Shown here: positions 7,916 to 16,256 of the stretch, in pieces
Layout of the letters: each line of letters opens with the position of its first letter
Numbering within the stretch: the first letter of the stretch is position 1
NCBI GenBank assembly: GCA_022843025.1
Contig: JALHOL010000006.1
Location: 124,001 to 188,000, forward strand
Source of the DNA: Paracoccaceae bacterium
GTDB lineage: Bacteria > Pseudomonadota > Alphaproteobacteria > Rhodobacterales > Rhodobacteraceae
Direction of reading: 5' to 3'
Length of the DNA: 64,000 nucleotides
Position numbers and translations under genes: made by a program
Notes under the pieces: generated by a model
Database searches by the model: none
Told to the model about the DNA's origin: nothing
Seen by the model: only the letters and a program-made list of their open reading frames with translations

Positions 7916-8574
7916 CAACCGAAGACACCCCCTTGTCGCCACTGGATGCAGATGACGCGCTGGCCGCGGAATATGTGCTGGGCGTTCTGTCGCTGGCCGA
8001 TCGCAGCGCAGTCGAGGCGCGGCTGAAGAATGACAGCGCCTTTGTGGCCCGTGTGGCCGCATGGGAAAACCGGCTTGCGCCGCTGAATGACGATTACGCC
8101 GAAGTGCCCGCCCCCGACCTGTTGCCCCGGATCGAGGCGCGGCTGTTCCCGGTTGCGGCCAAACCGGCCCGCCGCCCGCTGTTCGGCTGGCTGTCCGGTG
8201 CGGCGACTGCTGCCGCCATTGCCATTGGCGCAGTGGTCATGTTCACGCCGCCTGCCCCGCCGCCCGTCGTGGCCACGCTGGGCGAGGCGGATGCAAGCCT
8301 GCGGTTCGAGGCGCGCTTTGACGGGCAGGCCCTGACCGTGACACGCGTGGCCGGGACGCCCGCGCCGGAAGGCCAGGTGCAGCAGCTTTGGATCATCGCA
8401 CCGGATGCAGCCCCGGTATCGCTGGGCCTGCTGGAAGGTGAGACCATCGCCGTCCCCTATCCCGAGGCCCCGGCCGGTTGGACGCTGGCCGTATCGGTGG
8501 AACCTGCGGGCGGGTCGCCCACGGGCGCACCGACCGGGCCGGTTGTCGCGGCAGGCGTGATAACGGACCTGTGA
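7912..8574 (+). CDS. RskA-type membrane anti-sigma factor
   Basis: This 220-residue protein has an N-terminal cytosolic part (AAEYVLGVLSLADRSAVEARL) typical of the anti-sigma domain. A single membrane span follows at about residues 92-112 (GWLSGAATAAAIAIGAVVMF), then a periplasmic RskA-like domain with the LWIIAPDAAPVSLGLL signature. Such proteins hold their ECF sigma factor inactive at the membrane until the periplasmic part senses a signal. The start codon overlaps the sigma stop, so the two are coupled. No zinc-binding HxxxCxxC motif is seen, which agrees with the RskA rather than the ChrR type. Confidence 0.86.
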   Translation: MTTEDTPLSPLDADDALAAEYVLGVLSLADRSAVEARLKNDSAFVARVAAWENRLAPLNDDYAEVPAPDLLPRIEARLFPVAAKPARRPLFGWLSGAATAAAIAIGAVVMFTPPAPPPVVATLGEADASLRFEARFDGQALTVTRVAGTPAPEGQVQQLWIIAPDAAPVSLGLLEGETIAVPYPEAPAGWTLAVSVEPAGGSPTGAPTGPVVAAGVITDL

Positions 8575-8593
8575 TCCGAAAAATTTGCGGGGC

Positions 8594-8620
8594 TGAAACT
8601 TCTGCCCCGCACACCCCGTA
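8594..8620 (+). promoter_or_regulatory. Candidate ECF promoter of the fasciclin gene
   Basis: TGAAAC (8594-8599), 17 bases, then CGTA (8617-8620), 48 bases before the fasciclin ATG. The same architecture occurs at 7305-7331. The segment 8587-8610 can also form a 7-bp GCGGGGC/GCCCCGC stem without a T tract, so the region could have a second role. Confidence 0.35.
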
Positions 8621-8668
8621 ACTTCCGGGCAAGGCAGCGAGAGCTGCTTCAACCTTGGGAGATACACG

Positions 8669-9226
8669 ATGAAACTTCGCTTTGCTTTTCCGGCCCTGCT
8701 GCTGACCTCTGCGATGGCCATGGCCGCCAGCGATGGCAGCGAGAACCCGATGGTCGGCGGTGCGGCCATGTTCTCGGACAAGAACATCGTCGAGAACGCC
8801 GTGAATTCGGCCGATCACACCACGCTGGTTGCTGCCGTGCAGGCCGCCGGTCTGGTGGAAACGCTGCAGGGTGCAGGCCCGTTCACCGTTTTCGCGCCGA
8901 CCAACGACGCCTTTGCCAAACTGCCGGCTGGCACCGTTGAAACGCTGCTGCTGCCCGAAAACAAGGACATGCTCACCAAGATCCTGACCTGCCACGTCGT
9001 GGCCGCGAATGCCATGTCGACCGACATCGTGAAAATGATCGCGGATGATGGCGGCATGCACAAGATCGGCACCGTTGGCGGCTGCGAATTCACCGCCGCG
9101 ATGGACGGCGATGCAGTCAAGATCACTGATGGCCAGGGCAATGTTGCCACCGTCACGATTGCCGACGTGAAGCAGTCGAATGGCGTGATCCATGTGATCG
9201 ACACGGTTCTGCTGCCCGCGAATTAA
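8669..9226 (+). CDS. Secreted fasciclin (FAS1) domain protein
   Basis: This 185-residue protein has an N-terminal signal peptide (about residues 1-20, MKLRFAFPALLLTSAMAMAA). One FAS1 domain follows, with GPFTVFAPTNDAFAKLP and VIHVIDTVLLP as its conserved H1 and H2 boxes. FAS1 proteins are secreted or surface-exposed and often mediate adhesion. A TTGGGAGATAC ribosome-binding region precedes the ATG. It follows the sigma/anti-sigma pair and has its own candidate ECF promoter, as expected for a target gene. In Mycobacterium tuberculosis SigK-RskA also controls fasciclin proteins (MPT70/MPT83). Confidence 0.9.
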   Translation: MKLRFAFPALLLTSAMAMAASDGSENPMVGGAAMFSDKNIVENAVNSADHTTLVAAVQAAGLVETLQGAGPFTVFAPTNDAFAKLPAGTVETLLLPENKDMLTKILTCHVVAANAMSTDIVKMIADDGGMHKIGTVGGCEFTAAMDGDAVKITDGQGNVATVTIADVKQSNGVIHVIDTVLLPAN

Positions 9227-9329
9227 TCGCAGGTGGCAGGCGCGGGCGGGGCCGTCACTCCCTGACCCGCGCACCTACCGCTTCTGGCGCCAATCTCTGT
9301 CCCCAAAACACAGGCGCTGGGGCGGGCAA

Positions 9330-9371
9330 GGGGGTTTCGGGGTATTTCGCCCGGAACCCCCTTGTCATTTT
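9330..9371 (+). terminator. Rho-independent terminator after the fasciclin gene
   Basis: A 12-bp stem with one G-T pair (9330-9341 with 9350-9361) and an 8-base loop is followed by TTGTCATTTT. It ends the fasciclin transcript about 100 bases after its stop codon. Confidence 0.6.
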
Positions 9372-9397
9372 GCGCATCGTTCCGTTTCCTGACCGGC

Positions 9398-9943
9398 ATG
9401 GAGCGGCGGTATCTTTTTCTTTTGTCTTCGGCACGGCCCGGCGGAAATTCCGCGCTGCTGGCGCAAACTGCGGCCATGGCCCTGCCCGTATCTGCACAGC
9501 ATTGGATTGACCTGAGCGCGGCGCAGATTTCCCCCTATCGTGACCTTCGCCCCGCAACGGCGCAGCCTGTGGGCGATCTGGCCGCCATCATGGATGCCAT
9601 GCGCGCCGCAAGCGATATCGTGATCGTGGCACCTGTCTACTGGTATGCCCTGCCCGCCCCGGCAAAGCTGCTGCTGGATCATTGGTCGGGCTGGTTTGAT
9701 GCGACGGAAACGGGCTTTGCCGATTGGGCGCGGGAAAAGACCGTGCATCTGATCACAAGCCGCGCCGACCCCGACCCGACCGTTCCCGAACTGCTGGAGG
9801 CGATGGTCACAAGGTCCATACTCTGGCTTGGCATGCGCTGGGGTGGCGCACTGCACGGGGTGGGCGATGCGGTGGGGGAAATCGCGCAGGACACGGCTGC
9901 AATGGCAGCGGCGGCGCGTTTCCTGATCGGAAACAAAGCCTGA
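9398..9943 (+). CDS. Flavodoxin-like / NADPH-dependent FMN reductase family protein
   Basis: This 181-residue protein starts MERRYLFLLSSARPGGNS. The SSARPGGNS loop is the phosphate-binding loop of FMN-binding flavodoxin-like folds, and the later VAPVYWYALPAPAKLLLDHWSG is the family's second FMN-contact region. It is therefore likely a cytoplasmic FMN-dependent quinone or NAD(P)H oxidoreductase of unknown substrate. The ATG at 9398 is preferred to the upstream start at 9362 because the extra residues are unlike the family and would lie in the terminator tail. It stands alone between the fasciclin terminator and the VWA gene. Confidence 0.72.
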   Translation: MERRYLFLLSSARPGGNSALLAQTAAMALPVSAQHWIDLSAAQISPYRDLRPATAQPVGDLAAIMDAMRAASDIVIVAPVYWYALPAPAKLLLDHWSGWFDATETGFADWAREKTVHLITSRADPDPTVPELLEAMVTRSILWLGMRWGGALHGVGDAVGEIAQDTAAMAAAARFLIGNKA

Positions 9944-10021
9944 TCGGCCCAAAGATCGCTTGCCACAAGGGCCGGGGCCAACCTACGCTTTGGTATAGTC
10001 CATCATTGTCCCGGGGTTGCC

Positions 10022-11686
10022 ATGTCCTTTCGCGCATCGATTTTCGCCGCCGTCTGCGCCGTTCTGCTGCCCCATGCCGCGCTGGCCGAGGGGAAAAGCA
10101 TCATCGTTCTGGATGCCTCGGGTTCCATGTGGGGGCAGATCGACGGGCGGGCAAAGCTGGAGATTGCGCGTGAGGCGCTGGCGGGTGTGCTGGCGGGGAT
10201 TGATCCGGCCACCGAACTGGGCCTGATGGCCTATGGCCATCGCGAAAAAGGTTCGTGCAGCGATATCGAACTGGTCGTCCCCCCCGGACCCGGCACAGCG
10301 CAGGCCATCAGCGATGCCGCCGCGGGGATGAAATTCCTGGGCAAGACCCCGCTGTCCGAGGCGGTTCGTCAGGCCGCGGCCGAGTTGCGATCCACCGAGG
10401 CGAAGGCAACCGTTATCCTGATCACTGACGGGATCGAAACCTGCGATGCCGATCCCTGCGCTTTGGGAAATGAACTTGAGGCGTCGGGGGTGGATTTCAC
10501 CACCCATGTCGTGGGCTTTGGCCTGACCGCCGAGGAAGGCAAGACCGTCGCCTGTCTGGCCGAGAACACGGGCGGAAAGTACATCGAGGCGAAGGATGCC
10601 TCATCTCTGTCTGATGCGCTGAAGACCACGGTGGCGGTGGCCGAACCAGAACCGGAACCGGAACCGGCACCAGAGCCCGAACCCACCCCACCCCCTGCCG
10701 CGCCGGATTACAACTTTGCCCCGCTGGCCTTTTTCGCACCGGGCGCGCCTGTGCCGGTCGAGGAGGGCACGGCTTTTGCGCTTTATCAGATTGCCAGCGA
10801 CGGATCTTTGGGCGACCGCGTGACCACCGAATATGGCGAGGTGACGGTGACCATCGAGCCCGGAACCTACAAGCTGGAAACAAAGCTGGACGAAGTCACG
10901 GTGTTGCAGGATGTGACCATCACCGCTGACGCCATCGCCGCGCCCGAGGTCATTCTGAACGCTGGTCGGGTGATCATCCACCCCAAGGGCAGTGCGGGCG
11001 GCCCGGATGAGGACAGCGCCGCCGTCCAATTGCTCAACGCCGCTGGGGAACGGCAAGGCACCTATTACGGCACGACCGATATCGTGGTGCCCGCGGGTGA
11101 TCTGAACCTGCGGGTGGAGGTGGGCAATGCCTTTGCCACCCAGACTGTGGCCATCACCGCCGCCCAAACCACCGAGGTGGACATCATCGCCGAGGCCGGG
11201 CTTGCCGCCGTGGAAGGGTTCTATGTCGACGGCATGATGCTGGAGACAAACGCCCATTCCGTTGCGGTCTATCCGGCCAAGAAGAACCTTGATGGCTCGC
11301 GCGACCGCATCGCCACCGCCTATGGAGCGGGCAGCCAGTTCACCCTGCCGCCCGGGGACTATGTGGTGGAAGTGGGGCTTGATCTGGCCCTGGCCGAAGC
11401 GCCCTTTACCGTGAAGGGCGGCGAACGGGTGGATGTGTCGGTGGTGTTGAACGCAGGCGTGATGGCCGTGACGGCGCCGGGGGCATCGTCGATCCTAGTG
11501 ATGTCGGGCAAGGCCAACATTTCGGGCGAATGGGAACGGCTGCACACCGAATACGGCGAGGCGATCAACCTGACCGCCGCAGCCGGCGAATATGTGATCG
11601 AGGCATATCGCGGCGACCCCGCCGTGATGACCGAAGCAAAGGTCACCGTGGTGGCGGGCGAACGGACCGAAATCACCGTTCCCTGA
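10022..11686 (+). CDS. Secreted VWA-domain protein with four C-terminal repeats
   Basis: This 554-residue protein has a signal peptide (about 1-22) and a von Willebrand A domain (about 25-205) with the MIDAS motif DASGSMW at 31-37 and a later TDGIETC. A PEPEPEPAP linker (about 208-226) leads to a C-terminal half built from four similar segments. Each has an aromatic-G pair and then P/A-G-x-Y/L: YGEVTVTIEPGTYKLE (271), YGTTDIVVPAGDLNLR (349), YGAGSQFTLPPGDYVV (434) and YGEAINLTAAAGEYVI (511). Several units end in a VILNAG-like string. The repeats look like beta-sandwich modules. VWA proteins bind metal and mediate protein contacts; the partner here is unknown. Confidence 0.85.
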   Translation: MSFRASIFAAVCAVLLPHAALAEGKSIIVLDASGSMWGQIDGRAKLEIAREALAGVLAGIDPATELGLMAYGHREKGSCSDIELVVPPGPGTAQAISDAAAGMKFLGKTPLSEAVRQAAAELRSTEAKATVILITDGIETCDADPCALGNELEASGVDFTTHVVGFGLTAEEGKTVACLAENTGGKYIEAKDASSLSDALKTTVAVAEPEPEPEPAPEPEPTPPPAAPDYNFAPLAFFAPGAPVPVEEGTAFALYQIASDGSLGDRVTTEYGEVTVTIEPGTYKLETKLDEVTVLQDVTITADAIAAPEVILNAGRVIIHPKGSAGGPDEDSAAVQLLNAAGERQGTYYGTTDIVVPAGDLNLRVEVGNAFATQTVAITAAQTTEVDIIAEAGLAAVEGFYVDGMMLETNAHSVAVYPAKKNLDGSRDRIATAYGAGSQFTLPPGDYVVEVGLDLALAEAPFTVKGGERVDVSVVLNAGVMAVTAPGASSILVMSGKANISGEWERLHTEYGEAINLTAAAGEYVIEAYRGDPAVMTEAKVTVVAGERTEITVP

Positions 11687-11751
11687 CCCCCCACGACGCG
11701 CGCCAAACCCGCTTGACGACAGCGCGCGGCTGGCTTACCTCAACCCCTGTT

Positions 11752-11825
11752 GCGGGTGTAGCTCAATGGCAGAGCAGCAGCTTCCCAAGCTGAATACGAG
11801 GGTTCGATTCCCTTCACCCGCTCCA
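11752..11825 (+). tRNA. tRNA-Gly (anticodon CCC), CCA encoded
   Basis: The acceptor stem pairs GCGGGTG (11752-11758) with CACCCGC (11815-11821), then discriminator T and encoded CCA. The D arm is GCTC...GAGC. The anticodon loop TTCCCAA gives CCC, which reads GGG glycine codons. The T arm is GAGGG-TTCGATT-CCCTT. The outermost anticodon-stem pair is a G-A mismatch; the other four pairs are intact. Confidence 0.95.
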
Positions 11826-11887
11826 TCCCTTTCCTTCCTGCGCCTGTCTTGTTAGCAAGCGGCAAGCAATCAGGAAGGGATATCTCC

Positions 11888-12241
11888 ATGAACAGTGACA
11901 TCACCCGTATCGGCACCGGTGCCCGCATGTCCGAGGCCGTGGCCTATAATGGCATCGTCTGGCTGGCGGGTCAGGTCGGCAATCCCGGCAGCAGCGTGGC
12001 GGATCAGACCCGCCAATGCCTGGCTGAGGTGGACCGTATCCTCGCCGAGGCCGGAACCGACAAGACGCGCATCCTGTCGGCCCAGATTTGGCTGGCCGAT
12101 ATCGGCACCTTTGCCGAGATGAACGCCATCTGGGATGCATGGGTCCCGCAGGGCCACACCCCGGCACGGGCGACGGGCGAAGCGAAGCTGGCGACGCCGG
12201 ATTATCTGGTCGAAGTCATCGTGACGGCGGCGTTGAAGTAA
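11888..12241 (+). CDS. RidA (YjgF/YER057c/UK114) family protein
   Basis: This 117-residue protein has the compact RidA fold, with VWLAGQVG, the ILSAQIWLADIGTFAEMNAIWDAW helix region and a TPARATGEAKL segment holding the family's arginine. RidA proteins hydrolyse reactive enamine/imine intermediates such as 2-aminoacrylate; some subfamilies lack this activity. The ATG at 11888 follows an AGGAAGGGA ribosome-binding site, so the longer reading from 11849 is rejected. It lies directly after tRNA-Gly and is followed by three hairpins towards the convergent pgi gene. Confidence 0.87.
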   Translation: MNSDITRIGTGARMSEAVAYNGIVWLAGQVGNPGSSVADQTRQCLAEVDRILAEAGTDKTRILSAQIWLADIGTFAEMNAIWDAWVPQGHTPARATGEAKLATPDYLVEVIVTAALK

Positions 12242-12243
12242 TC

Positions 12244-12285
12244 AAATTTCTTCGAAGAAATTTGCAAAAATCTTCAAAGATTTTT
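12244..12285. repeat. Two AT-rich palindromes between convergent genes
   Basis: AAATTTCTTCGAAGAAATTT (12244-12263) is a perfect 20-bp palindrome, followed by AAAAATCTT-CA-AAGATTTTT (12266-12285). They sit between the RidA-family gene and pgi, which converge, so they can terminate transcription on both strands. They resemble the AT-rich hairpins at 3506-3576 and 40963-40981. Confidence 0.55.
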
Positions 12286-12287
12286 GG

Positions 12288-12317
12288 CCCCCGGCGTGAT
12301 GCGCCGGGGGTTTCTTT
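12288..12317 (+). terminator. Strong Rho-independent terminator after the RidA-family gene
   Basis: A perfect 9-bp stem CCCCCGGCG/CGCCGGGGG (12288-12296 with 12302-12310), a five-base loop and the tail TTTCTTT. The tail overlaps the stop codon of the convergent pgi. Confidence 0.85.
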
Positions 12318-13917
12318 ATCCGCGGAACCACGCGGCCAAAGCGGCGGTTGATCCGTCCTTGCCATCCGTGCCCTGTTGCCCTTCCAGCACGGGTTGCAGC
12401 GCCAGCGCCAATTCCTTGCCCAGTTCCACCCCCCACTGGTCATAAGAGTTGATCCCAAGGATCACCCCTTCGACAAAGACCCGGTGTTCATAAAGCGCGA
12501 TGATCTGGCCCAGCGTGAAGGGCGTCAGGCTGTCATAGGCCAGCGTGACCGAGGGGCGGTTGCCCGGGAACACGCGATGCCGCGCCTGCCGGTCCTGTTC
12601 CGCCCCAGTCAGGCCTTTCTTCGCCATGATCGCGCGTGCCTCGTCCAGCGACCGGCCACGCAGCAGCGCCTCGGATTGCGCAAGGCAGTTCGACACGAGA
12701 AGCAGGTGCTGATGCGCCAGATCCGGCTCATGCCCCTGCCGGGCGATCAGAAACTCGCAGGGCACCACGCGGGTTCCTTGATGGATCAACTGGTAAAAGG
12801 CGTGCTGGCCGTTGGTCCCCGGTTCGCCCCAGACGACAGGGCCGGACTGCATAGGCAGATCGGACCCGTCCATCGCCACCCGCTTGCCGTTGCTTTCCAT
12901 CTCCAGCTGCTGAAGATAGGCGGGCAGGCGCGACAGGCGCTGGTCATAGGGCAGTACGGCGCGCGTGGCATGGCCGCAGATCTGATTGTGCCAGATGCCC
13001 ACCAGCGCCAGCAAAACAGGCAGGTTCGAATCCAGCGGCGCAGATTGGAAATGCACGTCCATCGCCCGCCCCCCGGCGAGGAAGCCGCGAAAATCCTCTG
13101 GCCCCACGGCCAGCATCAGCGCAAGGCCGATGGGACCCCACATGGAATAGCGCCCGCCGACCCAATCCTCGAATCCAAAGACACGGGAAGGGTCGATCCC
13201 GAAGGCAGCGGTCTTGTCGGCGGCGGTCGACACGGCGGCAAACTGCGCGGCAGGATTGGCTACCTTGCGCGCCATCCAGACCCGCGCGGTTTCGGCGTTG
13301 GTCATCGTCTCGATGGTGGTGAAGGTTTTGGAGGCCACGATCACCAGCGTGGTTTCCGGGTTCAGCCCGTGCAGCGTATCGGCGATATGCGCGCCATCGA
13401 CGTTGGATACGTAATGGCAGCGCGGCCCATCGTGATAAGGCGCCAGCGCAAGTGTTGCCATGGCGGGGCCAAGGTCGGACCCGCCGATCCCGATATTGAC
13501 CACATCGGTGATCCGGCCGCCCTGCCCCGTGAAGCGGCCATCGCGCACGTCGCGGGCGAAAGCCTCCATCCGGGCCAGAGTTGCGGTGATGCCGGGGGTG
13601 ACGTTCACGCCCTCGACCATCACCGGGCCATCCAGATCACGCAGAGCGGTGTGCAGGACGGCGCGGCCTTCGGTTTCGTTGATCTTGGCGCCACCGAACA
13701 TGGCGGCGCGTTTGGCCTCTACCCCCGATGCGGCGGCAAGAGCCACCAGCAGTTTCCGTCCATCGGCATCGATATTGGTCTTTGACCAATCCAGACGCAT
13801 CCCATCGGCAATGGCGGTAAAGGCCCCTGCCCTGTTGGCATCGGCGAACAGATCAAGGATGCGGCGATCCTTGACCGCCTGATGATGTCCGGCCAGCGCG
13901 GCCCATTCCTGTTTCAT
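12316..13917 (-). CDS. pgi: Glucose-6-phosphate isomerase
   Basis: This 533-residue protein matches the long bacterial Pgi form. It contains [38 protein letters not shown] and [21 protein letters not shown], which cover the sugar-phosphate binding and catalytic regions. It interconverts glucose-6-phosphate and fructose-6-phosphate in the cytoplasm. The ATG at 13917 has a GGAG sequence in reach and is preferred to the adjacent GTG at 13920. It is the last gene of zwf-pgl-pgi, following pgl by three bases. The gene order joins gluconeogenic hexose phosphate to the oxidative pentose/Entner-Doudoroff entry. Confidence 0.97.
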   Translation of the reverse strand: MKQEWAALAGHHQAVKDRRILDLFADANRAGAFTAIADGMRLDWSKTNIDADGRKLLVALAAASGVEAKRAAMFGGAKINETEGRAVLHTALRDLDGPVMVEGVNVTPGITATLARMEAFARDVRDGRFTGQGGRITDVVNIGIGGSDLGPAMATLALAPYHDGPRCHYVSNVDGAHIADTLHGLNPETTLVIVASKTFTTIETMTNAETARVWMARKVANPAAQFAAVSTAADKTAAFGIDPSRVFGFEDWVGGRYSMWGPIGLALMLAVGPEDFRGFLAGGRAMDVHFQSAPLDSNLPVLLALVGIWHNQICGHATRAVLPYDQRLSRLPAYLQQLEMESNGKRVAMDGSDLPMQSGPVVWGEPGTNGQHAFYQLIHQGTRVVPCEFLIARQGHEPDLAHQHLLLVSNCLAQSEALLRGRSLDEARAIMAKKGLTGAEQDRQARHRVFPGNRPSVTLAYDSLTPFTLGQIIALYEHRVFVEGVILGINSYDQWGVELGKELALALQPVLEGQQGTDGKDGSTAALAAWFRG

Positions 13918-13920
13918 CAC

Positions 13921-14592
13921 TCACTCCGCCCAATGCACAATTGCGTTGTCCAGCACGGCGCGCACCGGCGCCTCTTCTGGGGTTAGCGATAGCGCGCGCT
14001 CCAGTGCTTCGCGCTTCTCTTCGCCCACGATCAGGATATGAATGTTCATCGCGCCCTTCAGCACTGGCGCGGTCAGCGTCACGCGGGGCTCGCCTGCCGC
14101 CTCGGCCCGCATGGGCAGAAGGATCGGTGCATCCGGGGCCAGCGCCTCGGCCAGACGATCCGCGCCGGGGAACAGGCTTGCGGTGTGCATGTCCGCCCCC
14201 ATGCCCAGCAGCAGCACCGAAATCGGCAGATGCGGGCGCAGGCCTTCGGCAAGGTTGTCCAACACGCCCTCGGGCGTCTCTGCTGGGGCAAAAAGCGGGA
14301 TCAGGTTCGCCGCCGCTGCCTTGCCGCGCAACAGGCGTTCGCGCAGCAGGCGTGTGTTGGATCGGGGGCTGTCCTCGGCCACCCAGCGTTCATCGTTCAG
14401 GAACACCGCCACATTGGCCCAATCCAGATCAACGCCGGACAGCGTGTCAAAGATCGGCCCCGGTGTGGTGCCACCCGGCACGCAAAGCGAGGCCCGCCCT
14501 TCCCGCCGCAGGAAATCCGCCAACTGGCCCGCAATCACATTGGCCAGCCCCAGCATCAGGAATTCCCGGTCGGGATAGACCTCAAGTTTCAT
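13921..14592 (-). CDS. pgl: 6-phosphogluconolactonase
   Basis: This 223-residue protein of the SugarP_isomerase/Pgl family carries VPGGTTPGPIFDTL, VFLNDERWVAEDSPRSNTRLLRE and LLLGMGADMHTASLFPG, which form the lactone-phosphate site. It hydrolyses 6-phosphogluconolactone made by Zwf. The ATG overlaps the zwf stop codon by four bases (14589-14592), so expression is likely coupled. The downstream gene is pgi. Confidence 0.95.
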   Translation of the reverse strand: MKLEVYPDREFLMLGLANVIAGQLADFLRREGRASLCVPGGTTPGPIFDTLSGVDLDWANVAVFLNDERWVAEDSPRSNTRLLRERLLRGKAAAANLIPLFAPAETPEGVLDNLAEGLRPHLPISVLLLGMGADMHTASLFPGADRLAEALAPDAPILLPMRAEAAGEPRVTLTAPVLKGAMNIHILIVGEEKREALERALSLTPEEAPVRAVLDNAIVHWAE

Positions 14593-16043
14593 TCGCGGAT
14601 CTCCCGCCAGCGACGGCCATCGCGGTGCATCAGCATCAGCGCATCCTCGGGGCCCGAAGAGCCGGGATCATAGCCCTGCGGGCGATCCCCCCGCGCCTCC
14701 CACCCGGCGATGATCGGGTCGGCCCAGGCCCAAGCCGCCTCGACCTCATCACCGCGCATGAACAGGGTCTGGTTGCCCCGGATCACATCCATGATCAGCC
14801 GTTCATAGGCATCGGGAATATCCTCGGCCTCGGCCCCCAGCGCATCGGCGAAGGACATGTCCAGCGGCACCTGCATCAGGCGCATACCCCCCGGCCCCGG
14901 TTCCTTGATCATCATCATCAGGTTCATGCCTTCATTCGGCTGCAACCGGATCACCAGCACGTTTTCACGCCAGCCAGACGCGTCATCAAAGATCGAATGC
15001 GGCGGTTCCTTGAAGGTGATTGCAATCTCGGACGCCCGCGCACGCAGCCGTTTGCCCGTGCGCAGATAGAAGGGCGTGTTCTTCCAGCGCCAGTTCGAGA
15101 TATGGCATTTCAGCGCAATATAGCTTTCGGTCCGCGACGCCGGGTTTTCCGAATGTTCGACATAGCCGCCCTGCCCGCCGCCCGGCAGATACTGCCCGCG
15201 CACGATATCTTCGGGCTTCACCGGATCAAGCGCGCGGATCACCTTCAGCTTTTCATCCCGCACGGCATCGGGGTCAAAGTGATAGGGCGGTTCCATCGCG
15301 ATCAGACACAGCAACTGCATCATGTGGTTCTGGACCATGTCCCGCATTGCACCGGACTTGTCGTAATACGCGCCGCGCCCTTCGACGCCCACGGTTTCGG
15401 CGACGGTAATCTGGACATGGTCGATGTATTCCGCCTTCCAGAGCGGTTCGAAAAGGATGTTGGCGAAGCGCACCGCCATCAGGTTCTGAACCGTTTCCTT
15501 GCCCAGATAATGGTCGATCCGGTAGATCTGATGTTCGTCGAAATGCTGTGCCAGAACCGCGTTCAGCGCGCGCGCGCTGGCCAGATCGCGGCCAAAGGGT
15601 TTTTCCACCACGATACGGCTTTGAGGATCGGCGATGTCATGGGCGTGCAGGCGTTCGGCGATGTCGCCAAACAGCGTGGGCGCGACCGAAAAGTAGAAGG
15701 CCCGCACCACGCCGGGCCGCATCAGTGCCTTGAGCGTATCCCAGCCCCCTGTGCCCTGCGCATCAATTGAAACATAACCGATCCGTTCGATGAACCCGGC
15801 AATCTGCGCCGGATCGCGCCGCGCGGCGGGAACAAATTCGGCAATGGCATCCGCCACCATGGTGCGAAAGGCCGTCTCGGTCAGGTCAGCCCGTGCCGCG
15901 CCGATGATCCGGCTGTCGGCGGTCATCTGCCCCGACAGAAAGCGGCGATACAGCCCCGGCAGGATCTTGCGCCGGGCCAGATCGCCCGTCCCACCAAAGA
16001 TCACAAGGTCGAACGGATCGACCGGGATGACGCGCGAAACCAT
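14589..16043 (-). CDS. zwf: Glucose-6-phosphate 1-dehydrogenase
   Basis: This 484-residue protein has the N-terminal Rossmann motif FGGTGDLARRK and the catalytic RIDHYLGKETVQN. It oxidises glucose-6-phosphate to the lactone with NAD(P)+. The start at 16043 (MVSRVIPVDPFD) is chosen because the ATG sits 9 residues before the Rossmann strand; the longer open frame to 16196 codes an unlikely Arg/Ala-rich extension. It is the first gene of the unit. A perfect 12-bp palindrome lies 50 bases upstream of the start and probably binds a LacI-family repressor. Confidence 0.96.
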   Translation of the reverse strand: MVSRVIPVDPFDLVIFGGTGDLARRKILPGLYRRFLSGQMTADSRIIGAARADLTETAFRTMVADAIAEFVPAARRDPAQIAGFIERIGYVSIDAQGTGGWDTLKALMRPGVVRAFYFSVAPTLFGDIAERLHAHDIADPQSRIVVEKPFGRDLASARALNAVLAQHFDEHQIYRIDHYLGKETVQNLMAVRFANILFEPLWKAEYIDHVQITVAETVGVEGRGAYYDKSGAMRDMVQNHMMQLLCLIAMEPPYHFDPDAVRDEKLKVIRALDPVKPEDIVRGQYLPGGGQGGYVEHSENPASRTESYIALKCHISNWRWKNTPFYLRTGKRLRARASEIAITFKEPPHSIFDDASGWRENVLVIRLQPNEGMNLMMMIKEPGPGGMRLMQVPLDMSFADALGAEAEDIPDAYERLIMDVIRGNQTLFMRGDEVEAAWAWADPIIAGWEARGDRPQGYDPGSSGPEDALMLMHRDGRRWREIRE

Positions 16044-16092
16044 GACTGTCCCTCGTTCTTGGGCTTTTGCCCCACACTTGGCCAGCGCCCTT

Positions 16093-16104
16093 GTTAGCGC
16101 TAAC
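16093..16104. promoter_or_regulatory. LacI-type operator palindrome upstream of zwf
   Basis: GTTAGCGCTAAC is a perfect 12-bp palindrome 50 bases before the zwf start. It has the central CG and inverted half-sites typical of LacI/GalR-family operators. A near copy (10 of 12 bases) lies upstream of glgP at 40255-40266. The regulator gene is not in the window. Nothing else is evident in the 16044-16256 interval. Confidence 0.55.
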
Positions 16105-16256
16105 GATGCTGCTTTTACCCCTGCAACCCGCGCGAGTCTAGCACCGCTGCGCCGCAGCGCAAACGCCCGCTTGTGGAGGGTGGCGGAAAGGGACAATCGG
16201 CGGGCATCGCATCGCTGTGCCGCAACGGCAAAGGTTTGCGCTATGGTGCGCTACGT

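Noticed and set aside
8587-8610. Terminator after the anti-sigma gene
   Set aside because: The GCGGGGC/GCCCCGC stem has no T tract and overlaps the candidate fasciclin promoter, so a terminator call is not justified.
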